DNA of 64,000 bases. It comes from Desulfovibrio oxyclinae DSM 11498 (GTDB taxonomy: Bacteria; Desulfobacterota; Desulfovibrionia; Desulfovibrionales; Desulfovibrionaceae). Where the stretch lies: contig NZ_AQXE01000005.1 of NCBI RefSeq assembly GCF_000375485.1, positions 124,001-188,000 on the forward strand. The letters are read 5' to 3'. Position 1 is the stretch's first letter; every line of letters starts with the position of its first letter. The notes under the pieces are model-generated. The model did no database searches. It saw nothing but the letters and a program-made list of their open reading frames with translations, and was not told the origin of the DNA. A program made the position numbers and the translations under genes. Below are positions 34,403-43,348 of the stretch, in pieces.

Positions 34403-35098
34403 TCAGATGCTCAGTCTGGCGATCCTCTCCACGTAAGTGGAAATGAGCTGTTGCTCCTCTTCGCTTATGTCGATGAACATGCAGCCGAGCAGCAGGACTC
34501 CCTGCTTTGCGACGATGTTCTTGATGTTCACGGGTATCTTGATGTTGCCCAGATTTCCAAGGCGCATGCTGACGACCATGTCGTCGCCCACCTCAGCCAT
34601 GTTCAGCGCATCACGGCTGCCCACGGCCACGGAAAGCCGGCAGCCTGTGTCGCTGGCGTTGACCACAAGGCAGTCGTAGTCCGAGTCCGCGGTGTGCAGG
34701 GTGGAGTCGATGTTGCAGTTGGTGCGGGAGGCGTTGCGCAGGTCGATTTTTTCGATGGAGTCCGGGTATTCGAAGAAGAGCAGGGGAGCGGGGCGGGTGA
34801 TGTGGTTGAGAACGAGGGTGTGAAATCCGTAGACGGTGCCTTCGTGGAGGTATTTGACCACGATGGAGTCCTTGTACCCCATGCCGCCGCGCACGGACGA
34901 CGGCAGGCGTACGTTGGCCACAAGGTATTCATACGGGTCGAAGCCCACGATGCGGCCGCGGTAGCCGCGCTGCATCCCGGGAAACGTCACTACCAGATCG
35001 GCGCCGAGCGCCACCTCAAGGTTTACGCCCGCCATTTTGGTGATGCGGCTGTCTCTGCTTGCGTTTTTTGTATCGGTCGTCGTGAGGTGGTCCGCCAT
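34403..35098 (-). CDS. PilZ domain protein (c-di-GMP effector, YcgR-like)
   Basis: A 231-residue protein with an N-terminal YcgR-like flagellar-brake domain and a C-terminal PilZ domain. The c-di-GMP-binding motifs are RNASR (RxxxR) and VNASDTGCRLS (D/NxSxxG), about 30 residues apart as usual. Such proteins slow or steer flagellar motors or act on surface polysaccharide when c-di-GMP rises. The start at MADHLTTTD is a judgement; the frame is open 15 codons upstream and neither start has a good ribosome binding site. It lies 25 bp upstream of the HD-GYP gene, giving a writerless c-di-GMP pair. Confidence 0.9.
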   Translation of the reverse strand: MADHLTTTDTKNASRDSRITKMAGVNLEVALGADLVVTFPGMQRGYRGRIVGFDPYEYLVANVRLPSSVRGGMGYKDSIVVKYLHEGTVYGFHTLVLNHITRPAPLLFFEYPDSIEKIDLRNASRTNCNIDSTLHTADSDYDCLVVNASDTGCRLSVAVGSRDALNMAEVGDDMVVSMRLGNLGNIKIPVNIKNIVAKQGVLLLGCMFIDISEEEQQLISTYVERIARLSI

Positions 35099-35284
35099 AA
35101 ACGGTAGCTGTCTCCGGGCGTTGGGTAATATCAGGAAGACCAATATATGCGGTTCAGGGGCAATATGGCAAGGGAAAGGGCACGGGATATTCTCCCGGAA
35201 TTGGGTCGAATTCTCGGGATAATTGCCCGGTGGCCCCTGCCAGTAACCAAGGTTATGGCGGAGCCGTGTCGGCAGGTTTTCGGA

Positions 35285-35776
35285 TCAGGACACCACCCAG
35301 ACGGTGCAGTCCCTCGCGGAGTGGACGATCTTGTTGGAGACCGACCCGAACAGGAATTCTTCGGCCTTGGAGAGGCCGCGGCGTCCCACCACAACCGTGC
35401 CGAAGCCGCCCGACTTGACGGTTTCAAGAATTTCCAGCGCCACGCTGGTGCCCATGCTGCAACGCGAAGTCTGGTCGTTGAAAGGGGAATGGCAGAAGGC
35501 CACGTAGTTCTTCTCCACCTCTTCCTCGCTCATGCCCATGGCAAGGAGTCGCTCGCGCCCTTGTTCGAGGAAGTCCTCAAACTCGGCGCGTCCATTCCGG
35601 CAGGCCTGCACCCAGCTTTCCTCGTTTTCGAAAAGGTCCCGGTGGGGCAGCTGTTCGATGCACAGCAGACGGACCTTGAATCCGGGGCGACCGGCAACGA
35701 CTTCGCCAACATAGTCGATGGCTCGCAGGGCGTTTGCACTGGCATCCACCGCTACGAGAATCTTTTTGGGGTTCAT
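35285..35776 (-). CDS. Universal stress protein (UspA family)
   Basis: A 163-residue Usp with an ATP-binding pattern: KKILVAVDAS at the start and GRRGLSKAEEFLFGSVSNKI (G-x2-G-x9-G-S) near the C-terminus, so it is of the nucleotide-binding class. It has an insertion in the middle (HSPFNDQTSRCSMGTSVA). The start overlaps the stop of the upstream kinase-like gene by four bases (ATGA), a sign of coupled translation. Usp proteins with ATP sites can be phosphorylated, which makes the coupling notable. Confidence 0.92.
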   Translation of the reverse strand: MNPKKILVAVDASANALRAIDYVGEVVAGRPGFKVRLLCIEQLPHRDLFENEESWVQACRNGRAEFEDFLEQGRERLLAMGMSEEEVEKNYVAFCHSPFNDQTSRCSMGTSVALEILETVKSGGFGTVVVGRRGLSKAEEFLFGSVSNKIVHSARDCTVWVVS

Positions 35777-36750
35777 GGCGTCCCCTCCTTCGGTTCCTGC
35801 GGGTTGGGAAGAAGGTCGAGGCAGGGGCGCAGTTCAAAGAGCATTTCGTCCACGGAGTCATAGAACGTTTCGGCCCCTTCCGAAAAGTGAAGCAGCACAT
35901 TGTTGAGCGGCTTGGGAATGTAGGGGAACAGGCGGCGCAGGTTGACCAGCCTGTTCCGGATGACCGGGGAGAAGTCTCCGGGCTGTAATGCCTCCGAGCC
36001 TTCCATTCCCTCGAAGACGTGAGGAGTATATATTCGTTTGCCCACAAGAAACAGCAGGCTGTTGCCAAGCCCGTACAGGTCCAGCCCGAACGGATTGGCC
36101 CGCGTCTCGTAGGCGTAGTCGAAATCCAGCCAGCGGCCACGGCCCGTAGAGGTTTCCATCCAGAGGTGATCGCGCCGCACATCGCCGTGTTGCTCGCCAT
36201 GCTGGTGCAGAAACCCTATGGCCTCGCAGGCGTCGATGAACGTATTCAGCACCGGCCGCAGGTTGTTATGGAAATAGAAGGCGTGATCGCCGGGGAGCGC
36301 ATCCACCACCTCGTCGAAGCGCTTGCCGCGGATGACCTCCAGCACGCGCACGAGGTTTCCTGCCTCGTCGCGGGCTGAAAAACCGTGCATGAACCGCGGG
36401 TCGTCGCGGACCAGATCGAGGATGCGTGCCTCCTTGGTGGCGCTTCGGAAGCTGCGGATGCGCATGGAGCCGATCTGCTGCGTGAATTCCTCGTGAAAGA
36501 CCAGCTTGAGGATGGCGGGTTCCTTGGTCTCCAGGCAGCGGCAGCGTTTGACCCAGAACTTGAAGTCCTCGATGCCGAAGCGTCGTTCCGCCTCGTCGCG
36601 CAGGACCATGTAGTGCCGGTCGGCAAGACGGATCACGTCCCCGTATCCGATGGACGTGAAGTCGGTCGTGTCGGTGTAGAGCCGACCGATGCGCCGTCGC
36701 TCGATATGCGGCATGTGTTCGAGGACGAAATCCCTGAAATCCTGTTCCAT
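35773..36750 (-). CDS. Protein-kinase-fold protein
   Basis: A 325-residue protein with features of a bacterial eukaryotic-like or aminoglycoside-type kinase fold: a possible beta-3 lysine in AILKLVF (K82), a catalytic loop HGDVRRDHLW (188-197) with the aspartate at 190, a metal-binding DFD (209-211) in GRWLDFDYAYE, then FGLDLYGLGNSLLFLV resembling helix F. No Gly-rich loop is obvious. It has no membrane segment. Family placement is by motif, not alignment. It is the first gene of a two-gene unit with a universal stress protein, its likely partner or substrate. Confidence 0.72.
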   Translation of the reverse strand: MEQDFRDFVLEHMPHIERRRIGRLYTDTTDFTSIGYGDVIRLADRHYMVLRDEAERRFGIEDFKFWVKRCRCLETKEPAILKLVFHEEFTQQIGSMRIRSFRSATKEARILDLVRDDPRFMHGFSARDEAGNLVRVLEVIRGKRFDEVVDALPGDHAFYFHNNLRPVLNTFIDACEAIGFLHQHGEQHGDVRRDHLWMETSTGRGRWLDFDYAYETRANPFGLDLYGLGNSLLFLVGKRIYTPHVFEGMEGSEALQPGDFSPVIRNRLVNLRRLFPYIPKPLNNVLLHFSEGAETFYDSVDEMLFELRPCLDLLPNPQEPKEGTP

Positions 36751-36824
36751 GCGTTCTTTCCCTCCTGATACGAGGGTACGCCGCCGGAAGGCACGGGGAA
36801 TTATAATGAGGACGAAACAGGAAC

Positions 36825-36862
36825 GACCCGGCGCCTCCGTCGGGAAGGGGATGCGCCGGGTC
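36825..36862 (-). terminator. Terminator after the AMMECR1 gene
   Basis: GACCCGGCGC pairs with GCGCCGGGTC around an 18-base loop, 28 bp beyond the AMMECR1 stop. The T content after the stem is modest (GTTCCTGTTT). It separates this operon from the kinase/Usp pair. A TATAAT on the leftward strand near 36802 may be the -10 box of that pair. Confidence 0.6.
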
Positions 36863-36889
36863 GATGGGACTCGGAAAAGGGGGGAACGG

Positions 36890-37444
36890 CTAGAAGATTT
36901 CGGCCTCGAACCACAGGATGTTGGTGCCGACCTTGTTCCAGCAGTCCTCGGGCAGCCCGGCCTTGCGGCAGGTGTTGGCGAGGAACTGGTACTTGTCCCA
37001 GCCCTGTTCCACGGCCACCTGCGGCAGCAGCAGACCGGTGTTCTGGTTGCGCTGGATGATCAGCCCGTGGCGGCCCACTTCGATCTGTTCCGGCGAGCGG
37101 CAGTAGTTCAGCGGGCTGAGGATGGAGATTTCGATGTCCACCTTGTCGAACTCTTCGGCGCTCAGGGGCGGGAAGCGCGGATCGCTGAACGCGGCGGCGC
37201 GGGCCATGTCCCAGATGGTCTGGAAGATTTCGCCGCCGCCCTGAACGTTGCCGATGCAGCCGCGCAGCTGGCCGTCGATCTTCAGGGTGACGAACGCGCC
37301 GAACTCCTTGCGCAGCTTGTGGGATTCCGGCTCGGCCGGGGCAGCGGATTCGTCGCCCTCAAGCTTGGCGCGGATGGATTGCCTGACGAGGTCCTTGAGG
37401 TAGGTTTTTTCCTCGTCGCTGAGCATGAAATGGAAATCGGACAT
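36890..37444 (-). CDS. AMMECR1 domain protein
   Basis: A 184-residue AMMECR1-family protein. The hallmark LRGCIGNVQGGGE (family LRGCIGxxxP-like) lies near residue 64, and FSDPRFPPLSAEEFDKVDIE follows. The family is conserved from archaea to humans; in bacteria it is often beside MEMO or radical-SAM genes, but none is here. The start has GAGGAG upstream and overlaps the transporter stop by one base (TAATG), so it is coupled to the MFS gene. The function of the family is still unclear. Confidence 0.9.
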   Translation of the reverse strand: MSDFHFMLSDEEKTYLKDLVRQSIRAKLEGDESAAPAEPESHKLRKEFGAFVTLKIDGQLRGCIGNVQGGGEIFQTIWDMARAAAFSDPRFPPLSAEEFDKVDIEISILSPLNYCRSPEQIEVGRHGLIIQRNQNTGLLLPQVAVEQGWDKYQFLANTCRKAGLPEDCWNKVGTNILWFEAEIF

Positions 37445-38721
37445 TATGTGTGCTCCTCGGTGGTTTGTTGCTTCTTGACGCGCGGCACGGCCGCGAGCAG
37501 GGCCAGACCGATCAGGAAAAGTCCCACGACAGAGGCCATCCCGGCCCGCTGGCTGTCGGCCGCGACGGTGATCCACCCCACAAGGAGCGGACCCAGAAAG
37601 GCCGTGACTTTTCCGGACAGGGCGAACAGCCCGAAAAACTGGTTTCGAAGATCGGCCGGTGCCGCGCGGGCCAGATAGGAGCGGCTCGACGCCTGCACCG
37701 GACCGACGAATATACCTACGGTCAGGCCGAAAATCCAGAAAAGCGTTTTATCAGTCACGATCAGGGTGCAAACGGCGGTGGCGGTGAGCGCCGTGAGGGA
37801 GACAATCAGCGTCCTGCGCGGCCCCACGTAGTCGTCGATCCATGCGAACCCGGCGGCGCCGAGGCCCGCGGTCACGTTCAGGCCGATGCCGAACAGGATG
37901 ACCTCCGAGGTTTGCATCCCGAAGGTTCCGGCCGCATAGATGCCGCCGAAGGCGAACAGGGTGGTCAGTCCGTCGTTGTAGAACATGCGCGCCAGCAGGA
38001 ACAGGCCAACGCCTTTGTATCGCCTTGCGTTGGCGAGCGACCCCTTCAGCTGCCGAAAGCCGTGCCCGACCGCCGAGCGCATGGTCTCTCCAGTGGCGAG
38101 CGTGTCCGGGGTACGCAGGAACATGGGCAGTGCGAACACGAGATACCAGCCAGCGGAGAAAAGCATGGCCGTTCGCACATGCAGGGCATCGTCGTGCGGC
38201 ACGCTGAACAGGGCGCTGTCGTCGATGAGGCCGTAGAGCGCGGCCACGAGACAGATCAGTCCGCCAGCGTAGCCCATGGCCCAACCCCAGCCGGACCAAC
38301 GGCCGAGCCGGTCTTCGGGAACCAGATCGGCCAGCATGGCGTTGTAGAATATCTGTGCGCCTTCGGACGCGGTCACGCCCACGAAGGCCAGCGTCACGGC
38401 AAAGAAGGCCCATGTCGGGTCGGGTCTGACGAACCACAGCAGGGCTGTGGCAGCGATGCATACGGCGGTAAGAACCCCCACCCAGGGCTTGCGGCGGCCG
38501 GTGTGGTCGGCGATGGCCCCGACCACCGGTCCGGACAGCCCGACGCAAAGGCCGGCCAGCGCCATGGCGTTGCCCCACATGGCGGTCCCGGCAGCCTTGT
38601 CGGCAGCGACGGCGGAAGTGAAATAGGCAGCGAACACGAAGGTCTGCACCAGCGTATTGAAGCCGGCGTTCGCCCAGTCGTAGAAGGCCCATGCCCAGAC
38701 TCCGTGCGGTTTTTTGCTCAA
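37444..38721 (-). CDS. MFS transporter, UMF1 / Atg22-like family
   Basis: A 425-residue transporter with about 12 membrane helices. The family motif AFYDWANAGFNT at the N-terminus marks the UMF1 (Atg22-like) branch of the major facilitator superfamily, and the loop 2-3 motif DHTGRRKPW is present. Atg22 exports amino acids from the yeast vacuole; bacterial substrates are unknown. It is first in an operon with the AMMECR1 gene. Divergent from cobL, with 95 bp between them. Confidence 0.9.
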   Translation of the reverse strand: MSKKPHGVWAWAFYDWANAGFNTLVQTFVFAAYFTSAVAADKAAGTAMWGNAMALAGLCVGLSGPVVGAIADHTGRRKPWVGVLTAVCIAATALLWFVRPDPTWAFFAVTLAFVGVTASEGAQIFYNAMLADLVPEDRLGRWSGWGWAMGYAGGLICLVAALYGLIDDSALFSVPHDDALHVRTAMLFSAGWYLVFALPMFLRTPDTLATGETMRSAVGHGFRQLKGSLANARRYKGVGLFLLARMFYNDGLTTLFAFGGIYAAGTFGMQTSEVILFGIGLNVTAGLGAAGFAWIDDYVGPRRTLIVSLTALTATAVCTLIVTDKTLFWIFGLTVGIFVGPVQASSRSYLARAAPADLRNQFFGLFALSGKVTAFLGPLLVGWITVAADSQRAGMASVVGLFLIGLALLAAVPRVKKQQTTEEHT

Positions 38722-38816
38722 ATCGTCACTCCGTGGACCTTACCGTGCAGCCGGGAAGACCAAAAGGCAAGTAAACTGTCCTTTTCACCGGCCTTCGCTT
38801 GCGTTACAACGCAGCC

Positions 38817-40058
38817 ATGAAAACGACAGAACCCGTTTGCGTGCTGGGCATGAATCCCGGCTCGCTCGATATACCCGATAACTGTTCCCATTTGCTTGAG
38901 AATGCAACGCTTCTGGCCGGCGGCAGTCGCCTTCTGGACGCCGTGGGGCGCGAAGTGGCCCCGGATGCGGACAGGCTGCCCCTGTCCTCGCCGCTGGACC
39001 GCTGCGTCAGGCGAATCCGCAAAGAGATGGACGGCGGAGGCCGGGCGGTGGTGCTGGCCGACGGCGACCCGCTCTTTTTCGGCATCGGCAACCTGCTTTC
39101 GCGTGAGCTGGGCCGTGAAAGACTCAAGGTGCTCCCGGCGGTGAGCACGCTGCAACTGGCGGCATCGCGGCTCGGGGTTTCTTGGGAGCGGACGGTTTCC
39201 ATTTCCCTGCATGGGCGAAGCGACTATACGCCGCTGTTCGCCGCGCTGGTCCGGGCGGACACCATTGCGATCTTCACCGATGAAGAAAACGACCCTTCCG
39301 CCGTGGCCCGCGCCATGCTGGAGCGAGGCGCGGACGGGTTCACCATGACCGTGCTGGAACGCCTCGGCACCGAGGGTGAGCAGGTCCGCCGCGTGGGTCT
39401 TGAGGACACGTGGGGCATGGGGTTCGACCCCCTGAACCTCGTCTTTCTGGAGCGGGAGTATCCACCGGAAGTGCCCTTGCGCCTCGGGGTGCCGGATCAT
39501 TTCTATTTTCATCAGCGCGGGCTGATCACCAAGCTGCCGGTGCGCGCCACCGGGCTGGCCCTCCTGGCCATCGCCCCGGGAGCTACGGTCTGGGACCTCG
39601 GCTCGGGATGCGGTTCCGTGGCCATCGAGGCCTCGCATCTGGCCGTGGATGGCCGTGTGGTGGCAGTGGAGCGCGACCGTACCCGCGCCGCCATGATCCG
39701 TGAGAATCAGCGGCGCATGGGCGCGTGGCTGGTGGAGGTGGTGACAGGCGGCCTGCCGGGGTGCCTCAAGAGGCTGCCCGATCCTGACCGGGTGTTCATC
39801 GGCGGCGGGCTCGGCGGCGAATCCAACAAGGAGTCCGACCTGCTGGAAGCCGTGGCCGAGCGACTGCGTCCCGGCGGCAGGCTGGTGGCGCACTGCATCC
39901 TGCTGGATACGCTGCACCGGACGCAGGCCTTCTTCAAGGAGCGCGGCTGGCTGTTCGGAGTGACCCAGCTTCAGGCCAACGAAGCCGACCAGCTCGCGGG
40001 CGACCTGCGTTTCCGTGCCGCCAACCCCGTGTTCATCCTGTGGGCCGAGAAGCCCTGA
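38817..40058 (+). CDS. cobL: Precorrin-6Y C5,15-methyltransferase (decarboxylating), CbiE-CbiT fusion
   Basis: A 413-residue bifunctional enzyme of cobalamin synthesis. The N-terminal half (about 1-200) is a CbiE-type methylase ([28 protein letters not shown]) and the C-terminal half a CbiT-type Rossmann methyltransferase with SAM motif [16 protein letters not shown]. It methylates C5 and C15 and removes the C12 acetate carboxyl. The ATG was chosen over an upstream TTG; the ribosome binding site is weak. It lies 83 bp before the dCMP deaminase gene and may be co-transcribed with it. Confidence 0.94.
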   Translation: MKTTEPVCVLGMNPGSLDIPDNCSHLLENATLLAGGSRLLDAVGREVAPDADRLPLSSPLDRCVRRIRKEMDGGGRAVVLADGDPLFFGIGNLLSRELGRERLKVLPAVSTLQLAASRLGVSWERTVSISLHGRSDYTPLFAALVRADTIAIFTDEENDPSAVARAMLERGADGFTMTVLERLGTEGEQVRRVGLEDTWGMGFDPLNLVFLEREYPPEVPLRLGVPDHFYFHQRGLITKLPVRATGLALLAIAPGATVWDLGSGCGSVAIEASHLAVDGRVVAVERDRTRAAMIRENQRRMGAWLVEVVTGGLPGCLKRLPDPDRVFIGGGLGGESNKESDLLEAVAERLRPGGRLVAHCILLDTLHRTQAFFKERGWLFGVTQLQANEADQLAGDLRFRAANPVFILWAEKP

Positions 40059-40141
40059 GGGGATGTTTTCTTTCGGGAACGCCCGTGCTATCGAGGCCTT
40101 TCCCGCATCGGCGGAGAATCCCAAAGACAGGAGAAACAGCC

Positions 40142-40600
40142 ATGTCCGGCAGAATGCCATGGCCCGATTATTTCATGAAGATCGCCCATTTGGTGGCCCA
40201 GCGTTCCACGTGCACCCGTCGCGCCGTGGGCGCGGTGGCGGTCATCGACAAGCGCGTGGTGGCCACCGGCTACAACGGCGTGCCCACCAAGGTGCCGCAC
40301 TGCGGCGAGGTAGGGTGCATCCGTGAACGCATGGAGATCCCCTCCGGTCAGCGGCACGAGCTGTGCCGCGGGCTGCACGCGGAGCAGAACGTCATCATTC
40401 AGGCCGCCTCCTACGGGCTTTCCCTGAAAGGGTGCGACATCTACTGCACCACCCAGCCGTGCCTGATCTGCACCAAAATGCTCATCAACTGCGGCGCGCA
40501 TAACATCTATTATGCGGAACATTACCCCGACGAACTGGCCGAGGCCATGTTGGCCGAAGCGGGAGTGAACCATGAGCTGCTGTCCGGCGAATACTGCTAG
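40142..40600 (+). CDS. dCMP deaminase family protein
   Basis: A 152-residue cytidine/deoxycytidylate deaminase. Zinc ligands and catalytic Glu are visible in [13 protein letters not shown] (HAE) and [16 protein letters not shown] (PCxxC). The extra CxxxxxC/H insertion [12 protein letters not shown] matches ComE-type dCMP deaminases. It converts dCMP to dUMP for thymidylate synthesis. AGGAGAA precedes the ATG. The end overlaps ribD by 29 bases. Confidence 0.92.
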   Translation: MSGRMPWPDYFMKIAHLVAQRSTCTRRAVGAVAVIDKRVVATGYNGVPTKVPHCGEVGCIRERMEIPSGQRHELCRGLHAEQNVIIQAASYGLSLKGCDIYCTTQPCLICTKMLINCGAHNIYYAEHYPDELAEAMLAEAGVNHELLSGEYC

Positions 40601-41723
40601 GGAAGGCTTCATGGCCCGCGCGGTGGAGCTGGCCCGCAAGGGCCGGGGACCTGCCGCGCCGAATCCCTGTGTGGGCGCGGTGCTCGTGCACGGCGAACGC
40701 ATCGTGGCCGAAGGCTGGCACACCCGCGCCGGCGAGCCGCACGCGGAGCGCGAATGTCTGGCCGATGCCCGTGAAAAGGGCGTCTTCGACCGCCATCCCG
40801 CTTCCGAGTGCACCATGTACGTGACGCTGGAGCCGTGCAATCATCACGGCCGCACGCCGCCGTGCACCGAGGCGATCATCGAGGCCGGACTCGGCGAAGT
40901 GGTTATCGGTTTTCGGGATCCCAACCCTCTCGCCGCAGGGGGCATGGAGCGGCTGGCGGAAAACGGCATCACCGTGAGTCACGGCGTTCTGGAAGATGAG
41001 TGCCGCGACTTGGTAGCGGACTTTCTGCTCTGGCAGAAAGCGGACCGCACCTACAACATCCTCAAGCTCGCGGCCACGCTCGACGGCCGCATCGCCGCGG
41101 CCGACGGCACGCCCGAGGCCGTGTCCTGTCCCGCGTCCTTCGACTGCGTTCAGGACATCCGCTCCTTCGTGGGCGCGGTGGTGGTGGGCGGCGAAACCTT
41201 CCGCAACGATGATCCGTCCCTGACCTGCCGCTGCGCCGGTCTGCCGGAGGAATTCGAGCAGCCCCTTGCCGTGGTCGTCACCTCCAGCCTCCCCGCTCCC
41301 GACGCGGAGCGCAAGCTGCTGCGCTTCCGTCCGCACCAGACCGTCATCTGGACCGGACAGGCCCAGGCCGCTTCCGATGTGGCCGCTGCGCTCCGGGAAA
41401 AGGGCGTCCGGGTCATCGGTCTGCCCGCTGACGACACCGGCCTGCTGCTGGAAGAAGGCTTCCGCTGGCTCAGAAAGGAATGCGGCTGCTACTATTCCAT
41501 GGTGGAAGGCGGCGGAAGACTTGCCATGACGCTGGTCCTGCAAGGGCTGGCCGATGAGATGGACTATTTCCTCGCCCCCCGCGTCCTCGGCGACATGACT
41601 GCGCGGTCCGCCTTTTCCGGCAGGATCGGGATGCGCATGGCCGACGCCGTGGATTTCCGCATCGCCCGCATCCGGCACGTTGGACGCGATCTGCGGCTGA
41701 CGCTTCTGCCGGACCGGGACTGA
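40572..41723 (+). CDS. ribD: Riboflavin biosynthesis protein RibD (deaminase/reductase)
   Basis: A 383-residue bifunctional enzyme. The N-terminal deaminase has HAE (EPHAERECL) and [11 protein letters not shown] zinc motifs; the C-terminal reductase begins after about residue 150 ([16 protein letters not shown]) and has [12 protein letters not shown]. It carries out the second and third steps of riboflavin synthesis. The ATG lies 29 bases inside the end of the deaminase gene. If a later start is used (for example at [11 protein letters not shown], 13 codons on) the overlap vanishes, and that start matches the family well too. ribE follows 0.9 kb on, after an inserted binding protein gene. Confidence 0.93.
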   Translation: MSCCPANTAREGFMARAVELARKGRGPAAPNPCVGAVLVHGERIVAEGWHTRAGEPHAERECLADAREKGVFDRHPASECTMYVTLEPCNHHGRTPPCTEAIIEAGLGEVVIGFRDPNPLAAGGMERLAENGITVSHGVLEDECRDLVADFLLWQKADRTYNILKLAATLDGRIAAADGTPEAVSCPASFDCVQDIRSFVGAVVVGGETFRNDDPSLTCRCAGLPEEFEQPLAVVVTSSLPAPDAERKLLRFRPHQTVIWTGQAQAASDVAAALREKGVRVIGLPADDTGLLLEEGFRWLRKECGCYYSMVEGGGRLAMTLVLQGLADEMDYFLAPRVLGDMTARSAFSGRIGMRMADAVDFRIARIRHVGRDLRLTLLPDRD

Positions 41724-41820
41724 TCATTCGAGTTTCGCAAGGGAAAAGCGATTCGTTTTCGTTTTCAAAAGTATCGACTTGTCTGTTGCGGCCCGTCGGT
41801 TGCTGTGCTACTTCGCCCCG

Positions 41821-42540
41821 ATGAAGAAGGGACTTTCTTGTATAGCACTTTTGATAGCAATAATCATTTCTCCTGTGCGGGCTTCGGAACTGCCTCAGGC
41901 GTCCGGCCCGGCTGGTCTCGAATATTACTCCGAGAATCTGCCTCCTTACAATTATTTGGATGCCGGTGTCGTGCAGGGACGCTCCATGGACCTGCTGCGG
42001 CGGGCGTGGAAACGTCTGGGAGTGCCTGAAGGGAGGGTTAACATCCTGCCCTGGGCACGCGCCATGGATTCGGCAATGACCGATCCGCGCGGCGTGCTCT
42101 TCAGTACGGCCCGCCTCCCTTCGCGAGAGGATATGTTCAAGTGGGCCTGCCCGTTTCCGAGCGAGCCGCTGGTGATGGTGGGGCGGCGTGACTCCATCCC
42201 GGCATCCGAGCTGTGCCTTGACGGCTACCCCGTGCGCGTTGGCGTGGTGCGAGGCGGTGCGGCCTATGAGATCGTGAAAAACCAGTGCGGCGACAAGCTG
42301 ATTCCCGAGGTTGCCAACTCCGCCGAGCATAACATGCGAAAACTCCTTGAAAAGCGGCTGGACTATATCGTGGTCACGGAGCGCTATCTGATGAGCGCGA
42401 AAGGCCGTCATGCCGCCGATGAGCTTGTCACCATCCGTCAGCTTGGAGAAATCAGCATGTGCATGGCCTTCAACAAGGCTGTTCCGGATCAGGTGGTGGA
42501 GAGCTTCCGCCGCGCCTTCGACGACATCTCCCGCAACTAG
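41821..42540 (+). CDS. Periplasmic solute-binding protein (family 3-like)
   Basis: A 239-residue exported protein: signal peptide of about 21 residues ending VRA, then an extracellular solute-binding domain of family 3 (LEYYSENLPPYNYLDAGVVQ at the start, FSTARLPSREDMFKWA and LVTIRQLGEISMCMAFNK later). Such stand-alone proteins are common in Desulfovibrionaceae. No permease or ATPase gene is near. It lies between ribD and ribE in the same direction, with 97 and 74 bp gaps, and could be an inserted gene or a part of a flavin-linked function. The ligand is unknown. Confidence 0.85.
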   Translation: MKKGLSCIALLIAIIISPVRASELPQASGPAGLEYYSENLPPYNYLDAGVVQGRSMDLLRRAWKRLGVPEGRVNILPWARAMDSAMTDPRGVLFSTARLPSREDMFKWACPFPSEPLVMVGRRDSIPASELCLDGYPVRVGVVRGGAAYEIVKNQCGDKLIPEVANSAEHNMRKLLEKRLDYIVVTERYLMSAKGRHAADELVTIRQLGEISMCMAFNKAVPDQVVESFRRAFDDISRN

Positions 42541-42614
42541 CATCCGCTCCGGCGTTTACACCCCGGCACTCTCCTGCTATCTGATCATCCACGCAACCAA
42601 GTGGAGGATGCACC

Positions 42615-43274
42615 ATGTTCACCGGACTCGTACAGGGAACCGGCGCCATCGAGAGCGCCGAAAATCGCGGCGCGGAGACCCGTTTCCGCATCAGGGCCAA
42701 CTACGCCCTTGATGATATCGTCCTCGGGGAATCCATTGCGGTCAACGGCGTCTGCCTGACCGTGGAGACCTTTGGCGAACGCTGGTTCACGGCCTACGCC
42801 AGCCGCGAGACCATCTCGGTCACGAGCCTCGGCGAGCTGCGCACCGGCTCCACCGTGAATCTGGAACGCGCGCTGGCCATGGGCGATCGCCTTGGCGGGC
42901 ACATCGTCAGCGGGCACGTGGACTGCATCGCGGAGGTGGCCGAGGTCCGTCCCGCCGGTGAATCGAAGATCTATCGCCTGAGCTTTCCCGCGGAGCACGG
43001 CCGGTACGTCATCGGCAAGGGCTCGGTGGCGCTGGACGGCATCAGCCTGACAGTCAACGGGTGCGGCCCCGACTGGCTTGAGGTGAACATCATTCCGGAA
43101 ACGCAGGGTGCCACCACCATCAAGGGCTGGACCCCGGGCCGCAAAGTGAACATGGAGACCGATGTCATCGGCAAGTACGTGGAGCGCATGGTGGCCCCAT
43201 GGACCGGCGGCGCATCGCAGGACGCGCCAAAGTCTTCCATCACCGAAGATTTTCTGAGAAAGCACGGATTCTAG
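42615..43274 (+). CDS. ribE: Riboflavin synthase, alpha chain
   Basis: A 219-residue riboflavin synthase that makes riboflavin from two molecules of dimethylribityllumazine. Two homologous beta-barrels are visible: MFTGLVQGTGAIES / SIAVNGVCLTVET in the first, and GKGSVALDGISLTVNGCGPD in the second. Ribosome binding site GGAGG before the ATG. It ends at a strong terminator. No FMN riboswitch is seen before it or before ribD; ribBA and ribH are not in the window. Confidence 0.95.
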   Translation: MFTGLVQGTGAIESAENRGAETRFRIRANYALDDIVLGESIAVNGVCLTVETFGERWFTAYASRETISVTSLGELRTGSTVNLERALAMGDRLGGHIVSGHVDCIAEVAEVRPAGESKIYRLSFPAEHGRYVIGKGSVALDGISLTVNGCGPDWLEVNIIPETQGATTIKGWTPGRKVNMETDVIGKYVERMVAPWTGGASQDAPKSSITEDFLRKHGF

Positions 43275-43298
43275 TCCGTGCCGGACAAAACGAATATT

Positions 43299-43338
43299 AC
43301 CCCTGTCAGCCCGCCCGGGCCGTCAGGGGTTTTCTTTT
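43299..43338 (+). terminator. Terminator of ribE
   Basis: ACCCCTG pairs with CAGGGGT around a GC-rich loop, followed by TTTTCTTTT. It lies 25 bp after the ribE stop and directly before the ribosome binding site of the next gene. Confidence 0.82.
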
Positions 43339-43348
43339 GGAGAACGCA

